Of a DNA stretch of 5,714 nucleotides, positions 1 to 5,714 are shown piece by piece. Position numbers and translations under genes: made by a program. This DNA comes from Oscillospiraceae bacterium. GTDB taxonomy: Bacteria; Bacillota_A; Clostridia; Oscillospirales; Ruminococcaceae. Under the pieces are notes generated by a model. That model was not told where the DNA came from, made no database searches, and saw only the letters and a list, made by a program, of their open reading frames with translations. Numbering within the stretch: position 1 is the stretch's first letter; every line of letters begins with the position of its first letter. The stretch is taken from the NCBI GenBank assembly GCA_017414145.1, contig JAFPQL010000211.1:1-5714 (forward strand), given 5' to 3'.

Positions 1-61
1 ATACAGTTTATCGGCCTCAGAAAGGGGATATTTTGGGAACTATGCGAATTCCATTCTGTAC
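1..61. other. Left-edge sequence with no recognised gene
   Basis: Nothing convincing is visible here. The stretch contains an AAAGGGG at 21-27 followed five bases later by a TTG at 33, which opens a frame joined in phase to the first gene. The 33 residues this would add (with FCTIICYNYS and a run of Lys, Arg and Ser) look like neither a signal peptide nor a domain, and they would run through the predicted promoter. I read this as intergenic DNA or the tail of an upstream region cut by the window edge. Confidence 0.5.
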
Positions 62-68
62 TATAATA

Positions 69-77
69 TGTTATAAT
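69..77 (+). promoter_or_regulatory. Extended -10 promoter element (TG-n-TATAAT)
   Basis: The sequence TGTTATAAT is a perfect consensus -10 hexamer (72-77) preceded by the TGn extension, in a local AT-rich patch inside GC-rich DNA. A second TATAAT lies at 62-67. No good -35 is seen at 16-18 bp spacing (ATTCCA at 48-53 matches TTGACA at only three positions), which fits an extended -10 promoter. Transcription would begin near 84-86 and leave a leader of about 47 nt before the first gene. This is likely the promoter of the two-gene operon. Confidence 0.6.
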
Positions 78-118
78 TACAGTATGACTTCTGACAGAAG
101 CAGAAGCAAAATCATTGC

Positions 119-125
119 AAAGGAG
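119..125 (+). promoter_or_regulatory. Ribosome binding site for the first gene
   Basis: AAAGGAG lies six bases before the ATG at 132. It is the strongest Shine-Dalgarno match in the leader, and it decides the start in favour of ATG 132 over the upstream TTG at 33. The protein then begins directly with a classical signal peptide. Confidence 0.85.
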
Positions 126-131
126 AAGCAT

Positions 132-1130
132 ATGACCCATAACAAACGGCTCGCTGTCGGACTGGGTGTTCTGTCGGTTCTGACCATGACCGGCAGTATC
201 CTGTCCCACGCGGCGGACAATGCCGCGTTCCTGAAACAGGCGGCATTGGAAAACGGATTTCTCCGGCTGAATGTGGAGCAGGACGCAAGGCAGGGGGAAT
301 ACCTGCGCTTCCGGCTCGACACGACAGGCGGTCAGATCCGGAACAGCAAGGACGACGAAAAGAATCTGACCTACCGGAATTTCTACACCGGCTTCACGAC
401 ACTCAGCATCAACGGCCGGTATTATGTATACGGCAGGGGAACCGACACCTCGGAACCGGCATTTGATCCGGAGCACGCCTGCCATGTCTCGTCGCAGAAG
501 TTCGGCGATGTGGAGGTGCAGCAGACGCTGACCTTTGCGGAGGGCTATACCGTCGGCTATCAGGATATGCTGAAAATCAGCTACAAGGTGCTGTCCGCAT
601 CGGCATCTGATACGGTCGGTGTGCGCATTCTGCTGGATCCGGCGATCGAAACCGACGACGCGACCGTGCTCACTGCGGATTCCGCACAGGTCAGAAATGA
701 GGCTGTGTTCCGCGACCGGCTCCCCTCTGACTGGCGGGCCGCGTGGACGGCTGACGGCAGCGTGTCCGCATACGGCAGAATCCTGCCGCAGCAGACACCG
801 GCACCCTCTGCGCTCATTTTCGCAAACTGGGACAAGCTCTACGATGCCCGTTGGGACTGTGAGCCCGACATCCGCACCCCTCTGACAGACGCTGCGGCGG
901 CGATTCAGTGGGATCCGGTTTCCGGACCGGCGGAACAGGAGTTTACGGCATATTACGGCATCCGCAACAGCGCAAATGTGGAAGGCGACGGCAGCGGCGA
1001 CGCTGTCCTGACCGGCCCGAAGACCGGACAGGCATTCCCGCTGCGCACGGTGACGCTCGCGGCGGTCACGCTGCTGTCCGCTGCCGGCTGCGCTGTGCTT
1101 GGAAGAAAGGGGCGGAAGCATGAGAACTAA
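132..1130 (+). CDS. Secreted beta-rich protein with sortase-type C-terminal anchor
   Basis: This is a 332-residue exported protein of unknown function, probably displayed on the cell wall. The ATG at 132 is preceded by AAAGGAG. Residues 1-27 form a signal peptide (N-terminal Lys-Arg, hydrophobic core, likely cleavage after SHA27). Residues about 35-280 are one beta-rich extracellular domain. Landmarks are FTTLSINGRYYVYG (88-101), DVEVQQTLTF (126-135), VGVRILLDPAIETDD (162-176) and FANWDKLYDARWD (230-242). This pattern recalls an uncharacterised beta-sandwich family in Firmicutes surface proteins, typically with 'RxLLDTxLGxNDG' where this copy has RILLDPAIETDD. I make that match from memory, without a search. 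The C-terminus has GPKTG (295-299), a hydrophobic span (about 306-324) and a basic tail, RKGRK (325-329), the layout of a sortase sorting signal. Mature Cys117 and Cys243 might pair. The gene overlaps the downstream giant gene by 11 bp, so the two products probably act together. A binding or adhesion role is inference. Confidence 0.92.
   Translation: MTHNKRLAVGLGVLSVLTMTGSILSHAADNAAFLKQAALENGFLRLNVEQDARQGEYLRFRLDTTGGQIRNSKDDEKNLTYRNFYTGFTTLSINGRYYVYGRGTDTSEPAFDPEHACHVSSQKFGDVEVQQTLTFAEGYTVGYQDMLKISYKVLSASASDTVGVRILLDPAIETDDATVLTADSAQVRNEAVFRDRLPSDWRAAWTADGSVSAYGRILPQQTPAPSALIFANWDKLYDARWDCEPDIRTPLTDAAAAIQWDPVSGPAEQEFTAYYGIRNSANVEGDGSGDAVLTGPKTGQAFPLRTVTLAAVTLLSAAGCAVLGRKGRKHEN
1014..1127 (+). 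other. Cell-wall sorting signal (GPKTG, membrane span, basic tail)
   Basis: This encodes residues 295-332 of the first protein. It has the three parts of a sortase substrate in the correct order and spacing: a PKTG-containing pentapeptide, a span of about 19 mostly hydrophobic residues, and a tail with Arg-Lys-Gly-Arg-Lys. The first position is Gly rather than the canonical Leu of LPXTG. A Gly/Asp/Ser-rich flexible segment (GDGSGD, 285-290) comes just before it, as is usual for anchored proteins. If no sortase accepts it, the segment would still serve as a C-terminal membrane anchor. Confidence 0.7.
1106..1112 (+). promoter_or_regulatory. Ribosome binding site of the giant gene, inside the first gene
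   Basis: AAAGGGG lies seven bases before the ATG at 1120, within the last codons of the first gene. The start codon overlaps the upstream stop in ATGAGAACTAA (1120-1130). This arrangement favours translational coupling, with ribosomes ending the small protein and reinitiating on the large one. No separate promoter is visible between the genes. Confidence 0.8.
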
Positions 1131-4100
1131 ATCCCGCGTGAAACGCCTCTCCGCACTGCTGGTCTGTCTGGCGACGGCCGTGAGCCTGCACCTTTCGGTG
1201 TTCTCCGGCTCGGTCAGCGCAGAGGTGCTGGACACAGATTATGTCATTTATTCCGGAGACGGCATCCTCGTCAATACCAATCAGGCCGTCATCAACGGAA
1301 ATGTCCTTTCCGGCAGCGACCTGACCTTCACCGGTCAGGAGACCTGCTTCATCAACCGTTCGCTGAACGCCGCAAAAACCGGCGGTACCGTCCGCGCCCT
1401 GCAAACCGAATCCGGGCGTGCGGAAATGCCGGACTATACGGCAAAGCTCCGCAGCGGATTTGCCTATGAGCAGTTTTTCAGCGGCGACGCCGAGCTGAGT
1501 GCGGCGGAATACGATCTCAGCGGGTCGGTCCGCAGTACGGGCAGGCTGCATCTGGACAGAACGCCGCTGCGCGGCAGGGGCTGCGTCAGAGCAAAGGGCG
1601 ACATTCAGTATGACGCCGTGAAAAACGCGGAGGACAGCGCCGCAATTTTCTATTCCGAGGACGGCAATATCACGGTGCAGGGCACAAAGCTCGTGCTGAA
1701 CGGCATTTTCTATGCGCCGAACGGCACCGTAGAGCTGAACGCCAAGGAGCTGACCGTCAACGGCGCAATCGTCGCCAAAAAGGTCGAACTGAACGGCACG
1801 CGCCTGACCGTCAATGAAATGGGCAGCGAATACACCTCGCTGGTGGACTTCAGTCCGGATATCCTGATTGAGGGGCTGGAGGATTCCTATAAGGAAAACC
1901 GCAAAATCGCACTGGACATCACACAGAGCGCGGCGGAAAAGCATCTGGACACCGATTCGCTCGTGTGGACCTTCTCTGCGGACGATCCCGCGCAGCAGGC
2001 CTGCATCCGGACGGACGACGCATCCGCGACGCCGACCGCCAGAAATCTGGTCATCACCGAGGCCGGCATCTACCGGCTGCAAATCACCGGACGGGACAGC
2101 GCCGGCAATGATGTCCGCTACTACGAAACGCTGAACATCACGGAGGATCAGCCGCCGGTCGCCGGCTTCCGCAGAGATCGGGACGAAACAGTCCGGAATG
2201 CGGACGGTGTCGCGGAAATCAGTCTGGAGGACACCTCATATTCCCCGGACGGCGATCAGATCGGCAGCCGCATCTGGTCAGTCTATTTTGACAGCGACAA
2301 CGACGGCGACTTCTCCGACGAGGAGGAGCAGGTTTTCAGCATCGGCAACGAAACCGCGGTGACCTATGCCGCAAAGTCCGTCGGCCGCTACCGCTTCCGG
2401 CTCGCTGTCGCAGAGCTGTTTACGGACACGATTCCGGCGCTCATCTCCGATCAGGCATATCTGACCGCGACGACGGACGGCATGACCGCGCAGGCTGCCG
2501 AGACAGAGGTCGTCAATGAGGCGCCGAAATCCTACTCCGGCATCCGCAAGGCGAAGAATATCGACATTGTGGCGACCGTCGGCAATGTGGATTCCGACGA
2601 TATCCGCACGCTGAACCGCGAACTGGATCAGGTGAAGGCGGAGCTGGAGGACAAGGGCTACTCTGTGCAGCTCTCCACGGCCTCGACCTCGACGCTGACC
2701 GCGAGAGACACCTTCGCTTGGGATGAATACGATCACTACAACTATGCGGACAGCTACCTGCCGACACTGGAAAAGCATATCCTCTATGAGGAGGATTCGA
2801 TCCGGATGGTCGGCTATAGCTGGGCGCCGCTGCGCGACTGGCTCTTTGTCGATGACGGCGTGAAGGCCAAGCGCATTCTGTCCTTCGACATGGTGCGCGA
2901 CCGCACAGACTGGCACAGCATGGAGGGCGGCGGCTTCCTCTTCAATACGAGCATCTTTGAGGAGGAGACCGGCGAAACCGATGAAAACGGCGAGAGGAAA
3001 ACCGTCAAACTGCTCGACGGATACTGCATTTTGCTGACCAGCGGCGGCTTCAAGCTGATTCAGCTTGACCGTGTGGATCTGAATCAGTTTCGGGACGGCG
3101 GCATCAACGGGAATGTGCAGTACATCGGCAAGGTGCTGGCATCTGTCGGCGTCCGCGATGTCTATGCGGATTACCATGTCCGGATTGATGCGGGCAGCCG
3201 TCTGCTGTCGGTGTATATCAACGACGAAAAGCTGATTGACAATTTCGTTCTGCCGGATACGGAGAAGGGAACGGGCTTCGGTCCGATCATCTGCCACGCG
3301 TCCCACGGCTGCTCGCAGCAGTCCTATTTCACCTTCAGCAACATCAAAATGACAACGGTCAACGGCGAAGAGCTGAGCGATGTGCTGAACCATCATCCGT
3401 GGAGACCGTCTGCCGAGCGCTTCGTGCTCAATTTCAGCAAGGAGAGCCTCTTTGACCTGAACGATCAGCGTTCGGTCGGCACGGCAGTCAAGTCTCTGAT
3501 CGAAAACCGCACGCATTTCATCGGCCTCGGCACGGCGGAGTCCCGGCAGCAGTATACGATGCTGCTCAAATCGGCGGACGGCGTCTATACCGACTGGTAC
3601 GATCTGATGAAGGAGCCGTCTCTGCTCCGCAATTATATCTTGAATACCGTCAGCGGCATCTCGTATGATGTCGGGGATACGGTGCTGACAACGGACGAGC
3701 TGGTGTACGAAAACAGCTTCCGCGATCCCGAAAACGATCCGGTCGGTACGCAGAAATGGCGCTATACGCTCGATGCCAGCGTCTACGAGAACAGCAGCAG
3801 AAAGAGCGGCGTCTATGACTATCCGGAGCCGCTTGCCGCGCTGGATGCCTCCGGACTTTACAGCATCCGTTCCGTCGTGCAGGATGACCCGACCGGCGGA
3901 AATGCCGCGCTGAACGGCTATCAGAAATGGTCGAACGAGGTGCAGTGGACAGAAGGACTCTACGCCCACAACAAGCCCGCCGCACAGATTCAGTCCGAGC
4001 TGCTGACAACCGATGCCGCCAACCGTTTCCTCTGCCGGCTGACCTTTGACGCGGAGGACATCGACTGTCTCAGCCACAAGAACCGCGGCATCGCGGATGA

Positions 4101-5714
4101 GGCGTTCTCCTGGAAGCGCGTGGACGATACCGCATGGACTGACGGCAGAATGCCGGAGCTCATTGACGCGGGCGGCACCTATCTGCAGCAGTACCGCGTG
4201 CTGGATGAGCAGGGCGCATGGAGTGACCCCTGCGTCGAGCTGATCTGCGCGGAAAAGCAGGAGAACACCGAGCAGTTTACGGACACGGAGAATCCGAAGA
4301 TCACGCTCACGGTCTCGGATCCGGCTCCGTCTGTCGGCGATCAGATCCTGATTTCCGTCAGTGCGTCTGACAACACGGAAATTGCATATGTCAAAACGGC
4401 AGTCAACGGCAGAACCGTCTGCCAGTATCAGGGCAGCTTCCTTTATGAGTGTACGGAGGAGGGCGATCTGGTCATTACGGCGGAGTGCGCCGACATCGCA
4501 CGGAATCCGGCATCGGAGAGCATGACGGTCACCGTCACCGACCGCCGCGATCTGACCCCGCCGGTCATTGCGGTGGATCCGGAGCAGGATATCGCGCTGG
4601 ACGATCTCCGGCTCACCGTTTCCGGCTCTGTGTACGACGAAACAGCGCTCAGCGCCTATACGGTGCAGTACGCAAAGGCCGGCAGTGAGGAATACAGCGA
4701 GGTCTGCGAATCCGCAAAGGCGATCTATCAGGGAGAGCTTGCTTCCGTCACGCTGCCCGAATCCAATGCTTCCTATGAGATTCTGATCGAGGCGAAGGAT
4801 GCAGCCGGCAACGCCGCATACTGCAAGCTGACGGTAACTGTCACCGAGACCGGCGCCGAAGCCGGAGAAACCGAACACCGCACGGAGATTCCGGATCCGC
4901 CTGTGCCGGCAGATCCCGTCGATGTGCCGGCTGTCATCACGATCGAGGCGTCTGCTGAGACAGCGGAGGTCGGCGACATTGTGCAGGTGACCGTCAGCGC
5001 GGAGGACGAAAACGGCCTGATTTCCGTGCTGGTCTTCAAGAATGACGAACAGATTGCAGACAGCCCCTGCTCCTTCCGCTTCAGCGAGGCGGAGGCGGGA
5101 ACGGCTGTCATCCGTGCGGAAACGGTCGATGCGGACGGCTTCACCGCACAGAAGTCGCTGGAAATTGTCTTTGAGGATCACAGCGACCGGACACCGCCGA
5201 CTGCGGAAATCACCGCACCTGCGGAAAATGCGGAGGTATCCGGAAAATATTCCGTCTGCGGCTCTGCCTTTGACGAGACAGGTCTGCGGAACTATACGCT
5301 GGCCTACCGCCGGACGGGCGGCTCGGCCTTCACTCCGATTCTGACTGCGGTGTCGGCACGGCGCGGCGCCGAGCTGGGCGTCTGGGATACCTACGCGCTC
5401 GACAACGGCAGCTATGAGCTGCGCCTGACCGTGACCGACAACGGCGGCAATACCGTGACGGTCACACAGCCCTGCACCGTGCAGAACGGTGCGGTCTCGA
5501 CCGCGGAGCAGCTTGCGGAGGATCTGATCGTCTTCAGCAAGCCTGAGCCCGGCACGGTCGCGGACGAGGTCATCCGGATTGACGCCAAAGCCGATTCCTC
5601 GCTGGCAAACGGCTCTTATCAGATCAGCATTCAGCCGAAGAACGGCAGCGGCGGGATGCTGCCGGTCAAGGACGGCAAAATCGGCAGCGACGGCGCGATT
5701 TCCGCGACTGTCCG
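1120..5714 (+). CDS. Giant secreted multidomain surface protein, RHS-type N-terminus (3' partial)
   Basis: The frame is open from ATG 1120 to the right edge: 1531 complete codons plus two bases, with no stop. Residues 1-34 are a signal peptide (basic RTKSRVKR, hydrophobic core, cleavage after VSA34). Domains, with approximate bounds: beta-solenoid-like head rich in NG turns (40-235); Ig/PKD-like (247-343, ending in GIYRLQITGRDSAGN); PKD-like (344-466) with a DxDxDG loop at 391-402; alpha/beta segment (478-527); ConA/LamG-like sandwich (530-755); second alpha/beta segment (766-845); cadherin/PKD-like domain (855-945) with FRDPENDPVGTQKWRY; a further domain (955-1047) with SWKRVDDTAWTDG and YRVLDEQGAWSDP; then Ig-like modules A, B, A' and B' (1058-1456). 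The final segment in view (1463-1531) is unassigned. No catalytic motif or anchor is seen. The domain order resembles, from memory, giant clostridial proteins that carry RHS/YD repeats further on. That fits an adhesin or a polymorphic-toxin shell, but the deciding C-terminus is outside the window. Confidence 0.93.
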   Translation, partial: MRTKSRVKRLSALLVCLATAVSLHLSVFSGSVSAEVLDTDYVIYSGDGILVNTNQAVINGNVLSGSDLTFTGQETCFINRSLNAAKTGGTVRALQTESGRAEMPDYTAKLRSGFAYEQFFSGDAELSAAEYDLSGSVRSTGRLHLDRTPLRGRGCVRAKGDIQYDAVKNAEDSAAIFYSEDGNITVQGTKLVLNGIFYAPNGTVELNAKELTVNGAIVAKKVELNGTRLTVNEMGSEYTSLVDFSPDILIEGLEDSYKENRKIALDITQSAAEKHLDTDSLVWTFSADDPAQQACIRTDDASATPTARNLVITEAGIYRLQITGRDSAGNDVRYYETLNITEDQPPVAGFRRDRDETVRNADGVAEISLEDTSYSPDGDQIGSRIWSVYFDSDNDGDFSDEEEQVFSIGNETAVTYAAKSVGRYRFRLAVAELFTDTIPALISDQAYLTATTDGMTAQAAETEVVNEAPKSYSGIRKAKNIDIVATVGNVDSDDIRTLNRELDQVKAELEDKGYSVQLSTASTSTLTARDTFAWDEYDHYNYADSYLPTLEKHILYEEDSIRMVGYSWAPLRDWLFVDDGVKAKRILSFDMVRDRTDWHSMEGGGFLFNTSIFEEETGETDENGERKTVKLLDGYCILLTSGGFKLIQLDRVDLNQFRDGGINGNVQYIGKVLASVGVRDVYADYHVRIDAGSRLLSVYINDEKLIDNFVLPDTEKGTGFGPIICHASHGCSQQSYFTFSNIKMTTVNGEELSDVLNHHPWRPSAERFVLNFSKESLFDLNDQRSVGTAVKSLIENRTHFIGLGTAESRQQYTMLLKSADGVYTDWYDLMKEPSLLRNYILNTVSGISYDVGDTVLTTDELVYENSFRDPENDPVGTQKWRYTLDASVYENSSRKSGVYDYPEPLAALDASGLYSIRSVVQDDPTGGNAALNGYQKWSNEVQWTEGLYAHNKPAAQIQSELLTTDAANRFLCRLTFDAEDIDCLSHKNRGIADEAFSWKRVDDTAWTDGRMPELIDAGGTYLQQYRVLDEQGAWSDPCVELICAEKQENTEQFTDTENPKITLTVSDPAPSVGDQILISVSASDNTEIAYVKTAVNGRTVCQYQGSFLYECTEEGDLVITAECADIARNPASESMTVTVTDRRDLTPPVIAVDPEQDIALDDLRLTVSGSVYDETALSAYTVQYAKAGSEEYSEVCESAKAIYQGELASVTLPESNASYEILIEAKDAAGNAAYCKLTVTVTETGAEAGETEHRTEIPDPPVPADPVDVPAVITIEASAETAEVGDIVQVTVSAEDENGLISVLVFKNDEQIADSPCSFRFSEAEAGTAVIRAETVDADGFTAQKSLEIVFEDHSDRTPPTAEITAPAENAEVSGKYSVCGSAFDETGLRNYTLAYRRTGGSAFTPILTAVSARRGAELGVWDTYALDNGSYELRLTVTDNGGNTVTVTQPCTVQNGAVSTAEQLAEDLIVFSKPEPGTVADEVIRIDAKADSSLANGSYQISIQPKNGSGGMLPVKDGKIGSDGAISATV
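1684..1836 (+). repeat. Beta-solenoid-like coils in the giant protein head
   Basis: Residues 189-239 repeat a short coil of about 19-20 residues: TKLVLNGIFYAPNGTVELNA, then KELTVNGAIVAKKVELNGT, then RLTVNE. Each coil has alternating hydrophobic strand residues and an Asn-Gly turn. Related strands occur earlier (ILVNTNQAVINGNVLSGSDL, 49-68, and IFYSEDGNITVQ, 176-187). Such patterns form right-handed beta-solenoids, as in bactofilin-like and adhesin folds. The repeat is at protein level and diverged, and the DNA is not a tandem repeat. Confidence 0.5.
2290..2325 (+). other. EF-hand-like calcium loop inside the PKD-like domain
   Basis: Residues 391-402 of the giant protein read DSDNDGDFSDEE. 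They fit the 12-residue EF-hand/dockerin loop: Asp at 1, 3 and 5, Gly at 6, a hydrophobic residue (Phe) at 8, Ser at 9 and Glu at 12. The loop sits between a predicted strand (SRIWSVYF) and the rest of the domain, so it would bind a single Ca2+ and stiffen the domain rather than act as a paired signalling EF-hand. Calcium binding is inferred from the motif only. Confidence 0.6.
4291..4848 (+). repeat. Ig-like module pair, copy 1 (A-B)
   Basis: This encodes two consecutive Ig-like domains, residues about 1058-1141 (A) and 1145-1243 (B). A has ITLTVSDPAPSVGDQILISV and ends in VTVTD. B begins LTPPVIAVDP, has the VSGSVYDETALSAYTVQYAK core and ends in YEILIEAKDAAGN...TVTVTE. The pair aligns by eye with the next pair, so it is half of an internal duplication. 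Such modules usually act as rigid spacers in surface proteins. Confidence 0.7.
4930..5487 (+). repeat. Ig-like module pair, copy 2 (A'-B')
   Basis: This encodes residues about 1271-1353 (A') and 1357-1456 (B'). A' (ITIEASAETAEVGDIVQVTV) matches A, and B' (TPPTAEITAP, VCGSAFDETGLRNYTLAYRR, ELGVWDTYALDNGSYELRL, VTDNGGN) matches B. Both copies span 558 bp as delimited. A Pro/Glu-rich linker (residues about 1244-1270, with PDPPVPADPVDVP) separates them. B' keeps the LGxWDT...DGxYxLxLxVxDxxGN-type pattern that I associate with domains just upstream of RHS repeats. Sequence divergence shows the duplication is old. Confidence 0.7.

Noticed and set aside
33..131. TTG start at 33 giving a 33-residue N-terminal extension of the first gene
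   Set aside because: An AAAGGGG does precede it. However, the added residues bury the signal peptide and the region overlaps the TATAAT promoter elements. ATG 132 has a better ribosome binding site and starts directly at a signal peptide.
908..945. GC-rich palindromic stretch resembling a hairpin (CCGGT...ACCGG)
   Set aside because: It lies in the middle of the first gene with no T-tract, and short CCGG palindromes are common by chance at this GC content.
1066..2082. 338-codon open frame on the - strand
   Set aside because: It is in the same codon-on-codon antisense register to the giant gene and is explained by the same missing TTA/CTA/TCA codons. It also crosses the junction of the two + strand genes, and no ribosome binding site or domain was seen.
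1868..2134. Short + strand frame rich in Arg, Pro and Ser over the giant gene
   Set aside because: It is an out-of-frame shadow of GC-rich coding sequence. Composition is typical of a wrong frame and no independent ribosome binding site was found.
2538..2700. Possible vWA domain with metal-binding MIDAS
   Set aside because: NIDIVATVGN followed by a helix resembles the start of a vWA fold, but the DxSxS motif is absent (GNVDSDD is out of register). Only a generic alpha/beta segment is claimed.
3650..4009. 119-codon - strand frame and similar short frames elsewhere in the giant gene
   Set aside because: They are Arg/Ser/Ala-rich products of wrong-frame reading with no start signals, and they are fully nested in a supported gene.
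2278..5181. 967-codon open frame on the - strand
   Set aside because: Its codons lie exactly over the codons of the giant + strand gene, so its stops require TTA, CTA or TCA in that gene. Those codons are simply avoided there: the frame closes at the TCA Ser codon at 2278-2280. The product is rich in Arg, Ile, Val, Asp and His without signal peptide, domain order or ribosome binding site. The + strand frame has a signal peptide and recognisable domains.

Overview
The window carries one short operon on the + strand. A promoter-bearing leader (about 1-131) is followed by a small cell-wall-anchored secreted protein (132-1130, 332 aa). A very large secreted multidomain protein then starts at 1120 and is still open at the right edge (1120-5714, at least 1531 codons). 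The reading frame of the large gene is uninterrupted on direct translation. It is the dominant feature of the window, and the long antisense ORFs over it are shadows. No RNA genes, mobile elements, CRISPR arrays or terminators were found.

The organism looks like a Gram-positive member of the Firmicutes, most likely an anaerobic gut or rumen clostridium of the Ruminococcus/Oscillospirales type. This is inferred from strong AAAGGAG-type ribosome binding sites, an AT-rich TG-n-TATAAT promoter in otherwise GC-rich DNA, Gram-positive signal peptides, a sortase-like C-terminal sorting signal (GPKTG, hydrophobic span, RKGRK), and resemblance of the large protein to giant clostridial surface/RHS proteins. 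The genus is not proven by the sequence.

The two genes overlap by 11 bp (ATGAGAACTAA) and are probably translationally coupled. The first product is a beta-rich domain held at the cell wall. The second is exported and built, in order, from a signal peptide, a beta-solenoid-like head, an Ig/PKD-like domain, a PKD-like domain with an EF-hand-like calcium loop, an alpha/beta segment apparently interrupted by a concanavalin/LamG-like domain, two more Ig/cadherin-like domains, and a duplicated pair of Ig-like modules (A-B-A'-B'). This N-terminal order resembles what I remember of very large clostridial proteins that end in RHS/YD repeats and sometimes a variable toxin tip. The C-terminus lies outside the window, so that outcome is a prediction. 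A plausible reading is a two-part surface system: a small anchored partner made just before a giant exported adhesin or RHS-type effector.
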